Positions 26,652 to 35,151 of a stretch of DNA of 64,000 nt are shown piece by piece; positions within the stretch are counted from its first letter, which is position 1; every line of letters begins with the position of its first letter. This DNA comes from Bradyrhizobium guangdongense (GTDB taxonomy: Bacteria; Pseudomonadota; Alphaproteobacteria; Rhizobiales; Xanthobacteraceae): NCBI RefSeq assembly GCF_004114975.1, contig NZ_CP030051.1:4960001-5024000 (forward strand), given 5' to 3'. A program made the translations under genes and the position numbers. The notes beneath the pieces were generated by a model, which saw only the letters and a program-made list of their open reading frames with translations, was not told the DNA's origin and did not search any database.

Positions 26652-27566
26652 TCAGCGTTTGATTTTCGCCAGGATCCGATCCGCCTCGGTGCGCCAGTCC
26701 GGACTGCGGGCAAACTCCTTCGTTCCCCTGGGTCCGAACAGACCCTCGTCGGCGAGATCGGCCACCCAGGCCTGACGTTCGGCCGTGCCCTGCGCCGACC
26801 ACGGCGTCAGCCCCGCCTCGCGCACGGTCTCGGCGACCTCGCGCACCTCCTCGGCCCGGCGACGGCCGTGCTCGATGACGCGCTGGAAGAAATAGGCGCC
26901 CTGCTTCTCCCAATTGATCGCCGGAAAGGTCTCCGCGAGCGAGGCCAATACGGCATCTTCGACGCCATAGGCGCGCGCAGTGGTGAAGCTTTCGATCACC
27001 ATGGCCTCGAGTCCCTTGATCATGATGCTGCGGCACATCTTCACGGCGGATGAGACGCCGAGCTTGTCGCTCGCGACCTTGGCCGCAAAGCCTATGGCGT
27101 TCAGCAGCGGTTCCAGCTCCTTCGCGCCGGGGCCACCCAGCAGGAGCGGCACCTTGATCCGGTAAGGCGGCACCGAGGTCATCACGGCACCTTCGACATA
27201 GCGGCCCGCGGCACCGTCGATCAGCGCCGCGGCCCTTTGCTTGGCGCCCGGAGAGGCCGAGTTGAAATCGAGGAACCAGGTGCCCTGGTTGATTGCGGCC
27301 GCGCAGGCTCTTGCCACCGGCACGGCCTGACTGGCCGTCACCGCCGAAACGATGAAATCCGACTTCGCCGTCAGTTCGGCGTGAGAGGCCGCGAGCGTCA
27401 CGCCGAATTTCGCCGCATGCTCCGTGAGCGGCGCGCCCTGCTCGCCGCCGAGCTTGATGTCGTAGGCCGCGACCTTGATATCCTGCTGGCGCAGATCCTC
27501 GGCCAGGATCCGGCCGACCTCGCCATAACCGACAAGCCCGATCTGCCACCGCTTCGGATCCACCAT
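26652..27566 (-). CDS. NAD(P)-dependent oxidoreductase, 6-phosphogluconate/3-hydroxyisobutyrate dehydrogenase-like with DUF1932 domain
   Basis: A 304-residue protein with an N-terminal Rossmann fold (IGLVGYGEVGRILAEDL, GxGxxG) and a C-terminal helical DUF1932 domain. The pattern SVPPYRIKVPLLLGGPGAKE and lysine in SSAVKMCRSIMIKGLEAM fit a beta-hydroxyacid dehydrogenase fold. Its start overlaps the stop of the PhtD-like gene, so it belongs to the lig-type cluster. It may oxidise or reduce an open-chain intermediate there. In nicotinate fermentation a member of this superfamily reduces 2-formylglutarate, so a link to the nic cassette cannot be excluded, though the genes are far apart. Confidence 0.8.
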   Translation of the reverse strand: MVDPKRWQIGLVGYGEVGRILAEDLRQQDIKVAAYDIKLGGEQGAPLTEHAAKFGVTLAASHAELTAKSDFIVSAVTASQAVPVARACAAAINQGTWFLDFNSASPGAKQRAAALIDGAAGRYVEGAVMTSVPPYRIKVPLLLGGPGAKELEPLLNAIGFAAKVASDKLGVSSAVKMCRSIMIKGLEAMVIESFTTARAYGVEDAVLASLAETFPAINWEKQGAYFFQRVIEHGRRRAEEVREVAETVREAGLTPWSAQGTAERQAWVADLADEGLFGPRGTKEFARSPDWRTEADRILAKIKR

Positions 27567-28435
27567 CAGTTCAACCCTCGTGTCGTTTCGTCGAACAGCT
27601 CTTCAACCGCGTAGCGGCGCGGGATCAGCCCCTGCTGGAATGCGTAGTCGACGATCAGCTCCAACGGCTTTCTGTTGGCCTCGATCCCGAACGGAACGAC
27701 GTCGGGCGTCGCCGCCGGTCCCGCCTGCTCCTTGTTCCGCTTGAGCAGATCATAGACGCCCGCGACCACGTCGGGACGCGCTTTCGCGAGCTGCTCAGTC
27801 ACGACCACGAGATGATTGACCGGCACGACGCCGCGCCGGTCATACCATTTCGCGGCTTCCGCGGCCGGATCGGGAAACAGCGACTTCAGTTTGGGATTGT
27901 CAGTGGTCTCGCCTAGGACGGCATCGAGTTCGCCGTCGAGCAGCATCTGCAGAACCTTCTTGTCCTTCGGCGCGCGCTCGGTCGTGTCGACATATTCGGC
28001 GACATGCGGATCCTCGAAGGTCACCCATTTGATCTTCCCGAGATCGACGCCGTAATCGTTGGCCAAAATGCCCCTGATCCAGGCGCCGGTCGTCGTCGTG
28101 AAGGAGCGGATGCCGACGCGCCTGCCTTCGAGGTCGGATGGTCCGACCGTCCCGTGCGCCGGATTGTATAGCGCATAGGCATGCTGGAAGCGGCCGAGCA
28201 CGGTGGCCGGCAGCAGCACCAGCGGCTTGCCGTGGGCTTTCGCCATCAGATAGGTGACGATCGCCATCTCGCAGACGTCGAAGGCCTGCTCGCGCACCAT
28301 CGGCTTGAACGCGGTGTTGGTGGGCGTGTACTCGATAAAGTCGAGCTCGAACAGATCGGAGCGGAGCTCGCCGCTCTTCACCGCCTTGACGTGAGGGTGA
28401 TTGCCGAGCACGGCCTTCAGCTTGAGACGATCCAT
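27566..28435 (-). CDS. 4,5-dihydroxyphthalate decarboxylase-like (PhtD) / SBP-fold protein
   Basis: A 289-residue protein of the periplasmic-binding-protein-like II fold but without signal peptide. It matches the PhtD-type pattern: FDVCEMAIVTYLMAK, GRFQHAYALYNP, GPSDLEGRRVGIRSFTTTT, WVTFEDPHVAEY and a C-terminal GLIPRRYAVEELFDETT. Cytoplasmic members decarboxylate 4,5-dihydroxyphthalate to protocatechuate, which would feed the downstream genes. Annotation pipelines also call such proteins phosphate-ABC binding proteins. It starts just before a palindromic repeat (28456-28504) that separates it from ligK. A decarboxylase role is inference. Confidence 0.72.
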   Translation of the reverse strand: MDRLKLKAVLGNHPHVKAVKSGELRSDLFELDFIEYTPTNTAFKPMVREQAFDVCEMAIVTYLMAKAHGKPLVLLPATVLGRFQHAYALYNPAHGTVGPSDLEGRRVGIRSFTTTTGAWIRGILANDYGVDLGKIKWVTFEDPHVAEYVDTTERAPKDKKVLQMLLDGELDAVLGETTDNPKLKSLFPDPAAEAAKWYDRRGVVPVNHLVVVTEQLAKARPDVVAGVYDLLKRNKEQAGPAATPDVVPFGIEANRKPLELIVDYAFQQGLIPRRYAVEELFDETTRGLN

Positions 28436-28455
28436 CCACCCGCTCCGCTTTTCGC

Positions 28456-28504
28456 GAGCATGATCCGGAAAAGTGTGCAGCGGTTTTCCGAAGAGATCAT
28501 GCTC
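28456..28504. repeat. Palindromic intergenic repeat (GAGCATGATC ... GATCATGCTC)
   Basis: Arms GAGCATGATC and GATCATGCTC flank an inner pair CGGAAAA / TTTTCCG. This form is one I know as frequent in Bradyrhizobium intergenic DNA. It lies in the operon between ligK and the PhtD-like gene and could act as a processing or attenuation site. Confidence 0.6.
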
Positions 28505-28513
28505 AAAACAATC

Positions 28514-29197
28514 TTACACGTCCTCGGGATTATCGACATAGACGAGCCCGGCCTTCGCCAGCGCCTCGCGCATGCTGTACATGTCGAGGCCGAGTTCGCC
28601 CGAGGCCAGACGGGCGCGCTTGCCGCCCTCGTCGGCGTTGCGCTTCTTCGCCTTCCCGGCGACCTCAGCGACGTAACGCTTCGGCACCACGACGACGCCG
28701 TCATCATCGGCCACGATGATGTCTCCGGGATCGACGTTCACGCCGGCGCAGACCACGGGGATGTTGACCGAGCCGAGCGTTGCCTTGACCGTGCCCTTGG
28801 CCGAGACCGCGCGCGACCACACCGGAAACTTCATCTCGTGCAGCGCCTTGACGTCGCGGCAGCCCGCATCGATGATGAGGCCCTGCACGCCGCGCGCCTG
28901 CAGCGAGGTCGCCAGCAGTTCGCCGAACATCCCGTCGGTATTGTCGGTGGTGCAGCCGACGACGAGGATGTCGCCTTTCCTGCACTGCTCGACCGCGACA
29001 TGAATCATCCAGTTGTCGCCGGGCTGCGCCAGCACGGTGACAGCGGGACCGGCGATCGATGCCCCGGCCCAGACCGGCCGCAAATACGGCTTCATCAAAC
29101 CGAGGCGGCCATAGGCTTCGTGCACCGTCGAGACACCGTATTCGGCCATCCCGGCCGGATCGGCTCGCTTGATGTTACGGACGACGACCGGCTTCAT
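28514..29197 (-). CDS. ligK: 4-carboxy-4-hydroxy-2-oxoadipate aldolase / oxaloacetate decarboxylase
   Basis: A 227-residue protein of the RraA-like class II pyruvate aldolase family (LigK/GalC). The start [14 protein letters not shown] overlaps the stop of the GalB-like gene (ATGA). The catalytic motif [14 protein letters not shown] supplies R114 and D115, and [20 protein letters not shown] holds the substrate loop. It cleaves CHA to pyruvate and oxaloacetate, the last step of protocatechuate 4,5-cleavage and gallate degradation. The upstream neighbours encode hydratase and lactonase steps in pathway order. Confidence 0.88.
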   Translation of the reverse strand: MKPVVVRNIKRADPAGMAEYGVSTVHEAYGRLGLMKPYLRPVWAGASIAGPAVTVLAQPGDNWMIHVAVEQCRKGDILVVGCTTDNTDGMFGELLATSLQARGVQGLIIDAGCRDVKALHEMKFPVWSRAVSAKGTVKATLGSVNIPVVCAGVNVDPGDIIVADDDGVVVVPKRYVAEVAGKAKKRNADEGGKRARLASGELGLDMYSMREALAKAGLVYVDNPEDV

Positions 29198-29907
29198 GCC
29201 AATTCCTCCGCAACGGTCGGGAACAGGCGTTGATAGGCTTCGCCATAGGTCATGGGCACGCCGGTGTTGCGGCTGCCCTGGATGCCGCGGTTGAGCGCGA
29301 CGCGCTCGTAATAGCCCCAGAGATGCTTTTGGGCGGCGAGGATCTGGAATGCCTCGTACTTCTCCTTCCAGACCTCGTCGATCTTGAGGATCATGTCCGG
29401 CTTGTAGTTGCACTGCTCGGGCTGGTGCGGCTCGAACAGGAACACCGGAGGCGCCGAATATTTGTACTGCGCACCGGGCTTGTGACCCATGGCTTGGGCG
29501 ACCACACGGGTCTCCTGGGCGAAATGCGCCGCATTCGGATGATCGAAATTGTAGGGATCTTCCAGCGCGTGCGTCAGCACGAAGCTCGGGTTGAGCTCGC
29601 GGTAGATGTCGACCATGCGGTCGAAATGCGCTTCGGTCAGCTTGAGCGGATAATCGCCGCAGTCGAAGAACTCGATTTCGGCCCCGAGCAGCTTCGCCGC
29701 GCGCTCGGCCTCATCCTTGCGGCCGGCCTTGACCGATTCCAGCGTCGCGCCCTTCTCCTTCCAGGCGAACTGGCTCTCCCCGCGCTCGCCAAACGACAAG
29801 CAGACGATCTTCATGCGGTAGCCCTTCTTCGCATGCAGCGCGATCGCGCCGCCGGCGCGCCAGACGAAATCGCCGGGATGGGCGGTGATCACGAGACCTG
29901 CTTTCAT
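29194..29907 (-). CDS. galB: 4-oxalomesaconate hydratase, GalB-like (PIG-L family)
   Basis: A 237-residue zinc hydrolase-fold protein. The PIG-L metal motif AHPDDE is altered to [18 protein letters not shown], with H10 and D13 kept; this [10 protein letters not shown] form is the one I recall for GalB rather than for sugar deacetylases. A third ligand would come from DHPNAAHF (H123 or H128). GalB adds water to 4-oxalomesaconate to give CHA, the substrate of the neighbouring aldolase. It is not homologous to LigJ, which does the same step in sphingomonads. Position between ligI and ligK supports the call. Confidence 0.82.
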   Translation of the reverse strand: MKAGLVITAHPGDFVWRAGGAIALHAKKGYRMKIVCLSFGERGESQFAWKEKGATLESVKAGRKDEAERAAKLLGAEIEFFDCGDYPLKLTEAHFDRMVDIYRELNPSFVLTHALEDPYNFDHPNAAHFAQETRVVAQAMGHKPGAQYKYSAPPVFLFEPHQPEQCNYKPDMILKIDEVWKEKYEAFQILAAQKHLWGYYERVALNRGIQGSRNTGVPMTYGEAYQRLFPTVAEELA

Positions 29908-29971
29908 GGGAGACCCCCCTCTTGCTTCGTCGACATTATAGGCTGCCTGCGTCTTGCCGGCAGCAATTCCA

Positions 29972-31273
29972 CTAAATCGCGGCAGGCACGGGTTCCTCGC
30001 CGTCGAGCACGCGCTTCAGGCGCTCACCGTCGAGCGCGCCCTCCCATTTGGCGATCGCGATGGTCGCAACCGCGTTCCCGATCAGATTGGTCGGTGTCAA
30101 TCCCTGCGACATCAGGCGATGAATGCCGAGCACCAGCGCCACGCTCGTCACCGGAATGGTGCCGGTAGCGGACAGCGTCGCCGCCAGCACGACAAAGGCA
30201 GCCCCCGCAATCCCCGCCGCGCCCTTTGACGTCACGAGCAGGATCAGCAGCAGCTCGATCTGTTCGGCGAGCCCCAACGGCGTGTTGGTCGCCTGCGCCA
30301 GGAATACCGAAGCGGCGGCAAGATAGAGACAGGTGCCGTCGAGATTGAAGGAATAGCCGGTCGGGATCACCAGCCCGACCACACTCTTTTCGCAGCCGGC
30401 CTTCTCCAGCTTGGTCAGCATCCGCGGCAGCACCGTCTCCGACGAGGTGGTGGCGATGCAGATCAGCAGCTCTTCCCAAATGTAGCGGATCAGCTTGAGC
30501 AGCGAAAAGCCGCAGAGCCGCGCGACAGGGCCGAGCGCCACGATGATGAAGACCAAGCAGGTCAGGTAGAACCCGCCCAGCAGCTTGCCGAGCGAGGCCA
30601 GCGAACCCACCCCGAATTTACCGACCGTGAAGGCGATCGCGCCGAACGCGCCGAGCGGCGCCGCCCACATCACCAAGCCCACGACGGCGAACACCATCTT
30701 CGCGGCAATGTCGATCAGATTGACCAGCGGCGCCGCGCGCTCGCCAAGCTGCACCAGCGCGAAGCCGCACAGCACGGCGATGAAGAGAACCTGGAGTATA
30801 TTGCCCTCAGCAAAGGCGCCGATGAAGGTCACTGGGACGATGTTCATCAGGAACGGCACGAAGCCGATCACCGCGGTCTGCTTGACATAAGGCTCGACCG
30901 TGCTGGCATTGATGCTCGCCGGGTCGATGTTCATCCCGGCGCCTGGCCTGAGCAGGTTCACCGCGACCAGACCGATGACCAGCGCAATCGTGGTCATTAC
31001 CTCGAAATAGATGATGGCTTTCACCGCGACGCGCCCGACGCGGGCCATATCGGCCATATGGGCGATGCCGTGGACGACGGTGCAGAAGATGATCGGCGCG
31101 ATCAGCATCCGGATCGCCTTGATGAAGGCATCCCCGAGCGGCTGCATCTTGGCCCCAGCCTCAGGGTTGACGATGCCAAGCGCGATGCCGGCCGCCATGG
31201 CGATGAGCACCTGGATCCAGAGCTCCTTCCACCAGGCGCGCCCGCGCGGCTTGTCGATCGCCATCGCGGTCAT
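29972..31273 (-). CDS. dctA: C4-dicarboxylate/cation symporter (DctA family)
   Basis: A 433-residue sodium- or proton-coupled carrier. Hydrophobic helices alternate through the length, with the DAACS signatures TSSETVLPRMLTKLEKAG, GLVIPTGYSFNLDGTCLYLA and LLLILLVTSKGAAGIAGAAF. The ATG overlaps the stop of the LigI gene, so it is made with the pathway enzymes. That coupling suggests import of a dicarboxylic or tricarboxylic intermediate such as pyrone dicarboxylate or oxaloacetate relatives, besides the classic succinate or malate. It is unlikely to be the main symbiotic dctA, which usually sits by dctBD. Confidence 0.9.
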   Translation of the reverse strand: MTAMAIDKPRGRAWWKELWIQVLIAMAAGIALGIVNPEAGAKMQPLGDAFIKAIRMLIAPIIFCTVVHGIAHMADMARVGRVAVKAIIYFEVMTTIALVIGLVAVNLLRPGAGMNIDPASINASTVEPYVKQTAVIGFVPFLMNIVPVTFIGAFAEGNILQVLFIAVLCGFALVQLGERAAPLVNLIDIAAKMVFAVVGLVMWAAPLGAFGAIAFTVGKFGVGSLASLGKLLGGFYLTCLVFIIVALGPVARLCGFSLLKLIRYIWEELLICIATTSSETVLPRMLTKLEKAGCEKSVVGLVIPTGYSFNLDGTCLYLAAASVFLAQATNTPLGLAEQIELLLILLVTSKGAAGIAGAAFVVLAATLSATGTIPVTSVALVLGIHRLMSQGLTPTNLIGNAVATIAIAKWEGALDGERLKRVLDGEEPVPAAI

Positions 31274-32148
31274 CGGTCGAACTCGAACAGGCGTGCGGGA
31301 TTGTCGACCAGGATCTTGTGCTGAAATTCCGGCTCCGGCGCGAACAATGGAATGAGGTCGACGAGATCGCCATCGTTCGGCATCACCTTGACGTTGGGAT
31401 GCGGCCAGTCGGTGCCCCAGATGACGCGGTCCGGCGCCGTCTCGACGATCTTTCGCGCGAACGGCACCGCATCCGTGAATGGCGGGCCGGCCGAGGAGAC
31501 GCGTTCGGAACCACAGATCTTGACCCAGCACTTCTCGTCGCGTTGCATCAGCTCGATCAAAATCCTGAACGGAAGCTGGTCGAGGCCCTCGTAGGCCTTC
31601 ACCCGTCCCATATGGTCGATCGTGTAGCTCAGCGGCAGCTTTGTCAGCATATCGGCATATTCAGGCAGGTCGATGGCATCGAAATGCAGATCGATGTGCC
31701 AGCCGAGCGGCGCGACCATGGCGATGATACGGTTGAACACGCCCTTGTCAGGAACGCCGCCGAGATGACGGACGAAGTTGAAACGGCAGCCGCGGAAGCC
31801 ACCCTCGTGCAGCACGCGAAGCTGGCGCTCGGTGATGGTGTCGTCGATATTGGCGACGGCGCGATAGGCGCCATTGCTTTGCGCGATCGCGTCGAGCGCG
31901 ACCGTGTTGTCGGTGCCGTGCACGCTGGCATTGACGATGACCGCACGTTCCACGCCGAGCTTCGCATGCAGGACCTTGAAGTCCTTGAGCGGCGCGTCCG
32001 GCGGCGTGTAGGAACGGTCAGGCGCATAAGGGTACATCGCCCCGGGCCCGAAGATGTGGCAGTGCGCATCGCAGGACAGCGATGGCAGCTTGAACTTTGG
32101 CGTGCGCGTGTTCGGATCGGGCGGCGGAATGGTCGGCGTGTACATCAT
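31270..32148 (-). CDS. ligI: 2-pyrone-4,6-dicarboxylate hydrolase (LigI-like)
   Basis: A 292-residue amidohydrolase-superfamily lactonase (cog3618 group). Metal and catalytic residues appear as in LigI: H29 and H31 in CDAHCHIFGP, H179 in IDHMGRVKAYEG and D247 in WGTDWPHPNV; substrate-binding arginines lie in FRGCRFNFVRHLGG and SERVSS. It opens the PDC lactone to 4-oxalomesaconate for the GalB step. The family works without or with only weakly bound metal. A second copy with an export signal is next upstream (32154), 5 bp away. Confidence 0.85.
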   Translation of the reverse strand: MMYTPTIPPPDPNTRTPKFKLPSLSCDAHCHIFGPGAMYPYAPDRSYTPPDAPLKDFKVLHAKLGVERAVIVNASVHGTDNTVALDAIAQSNGAYRAVANIDDTITERQLRVLHEGGFRGCRFNFVRHLGGVPDKGVFNRIIAMVAPLGWHIDLHFDAIDLPEYADMLTKLPLSYTIDHMGRVKAYEGLDQLPFRILIELMQRDEKCWVKICGSERVSSAGPPFTDAVPFARKIVETAPDRVIWGTDWPHPNVKVMPNDGDLVDLIPLFAPEPEFQHKILVDNPARLFEFDR

Positions 32149-32153
32149 CGCTA

Positions 32154-33110
32154 TCAGCTGAACTTGAACAGGCGCGCGGGATTGTCGACCAGCAGTTTCT
32201 GCTGAATCGCCTTGTCAGGTGCGTAGAGGGGAATCAAATCAACGATCTCACCGTCGTTCGGCATGATCTTGACATTCGGATGCGGCCAGTCGGTGCCCCA
32301 GATGACGCGGTCGGACGCATTGTCGATCAGCGCCTTCGCGAACGGCACGGCGTCGTGAAACGGCTTGCCAGCAGCAGAAGCCCGCTCCAGGCCGGTAATC
32401 TTGACCCAGCACTTCTCATCTCTTTTCTGCAGATCGAGAAGCGCGGTGAAACCGGGATCATCCAATCCCTTTCCCGCCTGCACGGTTCCCATGTGGTCGA
32501 TCACGTAAGGCGTCGGCAGCGCGGTGAGAACCGGCGCGAACTCGGCAATCGTTCCGGGCTCGAAATAGACATCAATGTGCCAGCCGAGCTCGGCAACGCG
32601 GTGTACGATGCGCTGGAACTTGTTCATGTCGCCGACGCCACCGAGCCGCTTCAGAAACGCGAAGCGGCAGCCGCAGATACCGGCCTTGTCGAGCGCGGCG
32701 AGCTCCTTCTCGGTCATCTCGTCGCTGACATTGGCGATGCCCCTGTAGACGCCCTCGCTCTGCGCGATCGCGTCGGTGACGACACGGTTGTCGGTGCCGT
32801 GTACGGTGGCGTTCACGATCACGCAACGTTCGACCCCGATTCTCTCGTGGACGCTGCGGAACGTCTCCAGCGGCGCATCGGCGGTGTTGTACGGGCGCTT
32901 CTCCGAAAACGGATAGCGAGACGCCGGCCCAAAAATATGCGTGTGGCCGTCACAGGATTTTGGCGGCAGCTTGAACGATGGTGTCTTGGGATTGGGGTCG
33001 GGCGGTGCGATCGTCGGGATGGACCTCTCGGTTCCTTCCGCCCGCGCTTCACTCGCGAGCGTAGCGCCGGCCAGTCCGGTCAAGAGATGCAAGCACTCTC
33101 GCCTGTTCAT
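32154..33110 (-). CDS. PDC-hydrolase-like amidohydrolase with twin-arginine signal
   Basis: A 318-residue paralogue of the LigI-like protein, with the same CDGHTHIFGP, IDHMGTVQAG and WGTDWPHPNV motifs. It differs by an N-terminal extension MNRRECLHLLTGLAGATLAS ending near ARAEG, which fits a Tat signal (RRxCL, hydrophobic core, AxA-like cleavage). So this copy is probably exported to the periplasm. The context is the start of the lig operon, 71 bp after tetR. Whether it still hydrolyses PDC or acts on a related lactone or hydantoin is unknown. Confidence 0.8.
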   Translation of the reverse strand: MNRRECLHLLTGLAGATLASEARAEGTERSIPTIAPPDPNPKTPSFKLPPKSCDGHTHIFGPASRYPFSEKRPYNTADAPLETFRSVHERIGVERCVIVNATVHGTDNRVVTDAIAQSEGVYRGIANVSDEMTEKELAALDKAGICGCRFAFLKRLGGVGDMNKFQRIVHRVAELGWHIDVYFEPGTIAEFAPVLTALPTPYVIDHMGTVQAGKGLDDPGFTALLDLQKRDEKCWVKITGLERASAAGKPFHDAVPFAKALIDNASDRVIWGTDWPHPNVKIMPNDGEIVDLIPLYAPDKAIQQKLLVDNPARLFKFS

Positions 33111-33181
33111 GTCCTCATCACTCCGTCACATGTCCGCTTGCGAGCGGAAGCGCTGCTATGCGCTCCCCCGGGCGATTTCTT

Positions 33182-33892
33182 TCAGGTCTTATTACTTGCA
33201 GGGGCTCGCCGCCGGGCCGGTGCGGGCTGGTCCAGAGCGGGCGCCTGGAACGCGGCGACGGTGGCCTGCACCAATTGCTCGATGGCGCTCGCGGCATCAC
33301 TGCCATCGGCCTGGCCGCGCGACAGGCGCGAGACGCGATCCGGCGTCACCAGCGAGTAATAGAGCGCGCCCAGCAGGAAGTGACTGCGCCAGACGATGTC
33401 GGTGCGGGGAATGTGCGGCAGGCTCTCGTGGATCGCGTCGATGAAGGCATGGCTGGTGTCGTCGAACGTCTGCGCGATGATCTTTCGCGCGACCTCGTTC
33501 CCTTCCGCGGACATCACCGCGCGCAGGCGCGTGAACCGCGCGCCACCACCGGCGAGATCGCTGCCCGAGGTGAAGGCCGGTACCACATAGGCCCGCACGA
33601 TCGCCTCCAGCCGGTCCTGCAGATCACGCACGCGCCTGGCGGCGGCGAGCAGCTCTGAGCGCCGCAGGTTCATCGGCCCGCAATGGCGCCGGTAGATCTC
33701 CAGCAGCAAGCCGTCCTTGGTCTTGAAATGATAGGTCACGCTGCCGGGATTGGCCCCGGCGGCCTGCGCGATGTCGCGCACCGAGACGGCATTGAAGCCG
33801 TTGGTGGCGAACAGCTCCTCGGCCGCGGCGAGGATTGCCTCGCGCATGTTCGGCTTGCGGGCCGTTTCCTTGCTGGTGGGCTTGCGTACCAT
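33182..33892 (-). CDS. TetR family repressor of the lig-type cluster
   Basis: A 236-residue regulator with an N-terminal TetR HTH (AILAAAEELFATNGFNAVS, VRDIAQAAGANPGSVTYHF) and a C-terminal ligand domain (LRAVMSAEGNEVARKIIA). First gene of the minus-strand aromatic cluster. The ATG has no ribosome binding site, and a perfect palindrome begins only 5 bp away, so the transcript may be leaderless or the start later (MREAIL). Autoregulation is likely. The same operator and flanks recur before the extradiol dioxygenase at 57 kb. Confidence 0.88.
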   Translation of the reverse strand: MVRKPTSKETARKPNMREAILAAAEELFATNGFNAVSVRDIAQAAGANPGSVTYHFKTKDGLLLEIYRRHCGPMNLRRSELLAAARRVRDLQDRLEAIVRAYVVPAFTSGSDLAGGGARFTRLRAVMSAEGNEVARKIIAQTFDDTSHAFIDAIHESLPHIPRTDIVWRSHFLLGALYYSLVTPDRVSRLSRGQADGSDAASAIEQLVQATVAAFQAPALDQPAPARRRAPASNKT

Positions 33893-33896
33893 GGAA

Positions 33897-33914
33897 TTTG
33901 TACTATCGTACAAA
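33897..33914. promoter_or_regulatory. Palindromic operator TTTGTAC-N4-GTACAAA upstream of tetR
   Basis: Perfect 7-bp arms around a 4-bp centre. On the minus strand a TTGACG -35-like element lies at 33931-33926, so the operator would cover the -10 and start site. It also lies in the shared region with the divergent tctC gene. Bases 33897-33935 match 57149-57187 in 34 of 39 positions. Confidence 0.7.
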
Positions 33915-34007
33915 AGATCAGGTCTCGTCAACAAAAACGATGCAGCATGGGTAGCAGCTCGGACGGCGAGCCGCACGGACGCGAGTGCCCTCCGGGAGCG
34001 ATGAATA

Positions 34008-34985
34008 ATGCTGGGTTTGAACAAGACAATCGGCGGTCTGATGCTGAGCGCCGGCCTACTGCTGGGCGGTGCCGCGCAGGCCGGCGACACCTATCCGAGC
34101 AAGCCGGTCCACATCCTCGTGCCCTATGCGGCCGGCGGCGCGGTTGACGTCCTCGCGCGTACGCTCGGCCAGGCACTCGCAAAGACCTGGGGCCAGCAGC
34201 CCGTGATCGACAACCGCCCCGGCGCCGGCGGCATCGTCGCGTCGCAGGCGCTGACGCAGGCAGCCCCCGACGGCTACACGCTGATCCTGGTCGCGAGCGG
34301 CCATCCGCTCAATCAGTTCATCTATCCGAGCGTACCTTATGACACGTTCAAGGACTTTACCGCGATCACTGAAGTAGCCTCCTCCCCGCTGGCGATCGTC
34401 GTCGCCAAGGACAGCCCTTACAAAACGCTCGGCGATCTCCTGGCCGCCGCCAAGAAGGAGCCGGACAAGCTATCCTACGGCATGTCGGGCAACGGCACCT
34501 CGGCGCATCTCGCCGGAGAGCTGTTGAAGTACATGTCCGGCACCAAGATCGTCGCGATCCCCTATAAGGGCGGCGCCCCGGCGCTGACGGCCGTGATATC
34601 GGGCGAAATCCCGCTCAGCATCAATCCGCTCGCGGAAGCCATCGGCCAGCTCGACGGCGGTCCGGTGCGCGCGCTCGCGGTGACCTCGGCCGAGCGGTCC
34701 AAGGCGCTTCCCGATGTCCCGACCGTCGCCGAATCCGGCGTTCCCGGCTACGACGTCTCGGTGTGGTGGGGCGTGCTCGGCCCGGCAAAGATGCCGCCGG
34801 AGATCGTGGCGAAGCTCGAGGCCGATCTCAAGGCCGCCCTGCAGGATCCCAGCGTGCTGTCGACGCTCGGCAAGATCGGGGCAGCTCCGGTCGGCTCCTC
34901 TGCCAAGGATTTCGACGCCTACATGCACGCGGAGGCGACCAAATGGGAGCCCGTGTTGAGAGCCGCCGACATTCGCGCGCAGTAA
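34008..34985 (+). CDS. TctC/Bug-type tripartite tricarboxylate transporter solute receptor (orphan)
   Basis: A 325-residue secreted protein with signal peptide MLGLNKTIGGLMLSAGLLLG cleaved near AQA. The Bug fold shows YPSKPVHILVPYAAGGAVD, IDNRPGAGGIVASQAL and SVWWGVLGPAKMPPEIV. It captures a carboxylate in the periplasm, but tctA and tctB are not nearby. Divergent from tetR across a 115-bp region holding the operator, so it is a candidate regulon member that imports an aromatic acid, PDC or a related compound. That link is inference. Confidence 0.88.
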   Translation: MLGLNKTIGGLMLSAGLLLGGAAQAGDTYPSKPVHILVPYAAGGAVDVLARTLGQALAKTWGQQPVIDNRPGAGGIVASQALTQAAPDGYTLILVASGHPLNQFIYPSVPYDTFKDFTAITEVASSPLAIVVAKDSPYKTLGDLLAAAKKEPDKLSYGMSGNGTSAHLAGELLKYMSGTKIVAIPYKGGAPALTAVISGEIPLSINPLAEAIGQLDGGPVRALAVTSAERSKALPDVPTVAESGVPGYDVSVWWGVLGPAKMPPEIVAKLEADLKAALQDPSVLSTLGKIGAAPVGSSAKDFDAYMHAEATKWEPVLRAADIRAQ

Positions 34986-35151
34986 CTCTTCCGAAGCGGC
35001 CGACGCGCGAGGCTGCGAACGATTGGCGATCGCAGTTTCGCGGCGTGACTGGCTGCATTTGCTGCAGATCAACGTAACAACATGGATAAAGCGTCATTTG
35101 TCTTCGGGGGCGCGCTGGGCGAGCAAAGCTTGGCATCGCCGGAGACCGAGA

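Noticed and set aside
29194..29907. N-acetylglucosaminyl-type PIG-L deacetylase
   Set aside because: The AHPDDE motif is changed to AHPGDFVW and the gene sits between ligI and ligK, which fits GalB better.
34986..35151. Extended N-terminus for the PepSY protein from 35023
   Set aside because: The extension has no ribosome binding site or family match; MNKPFLLKLHRW at 35152 is the usual start.
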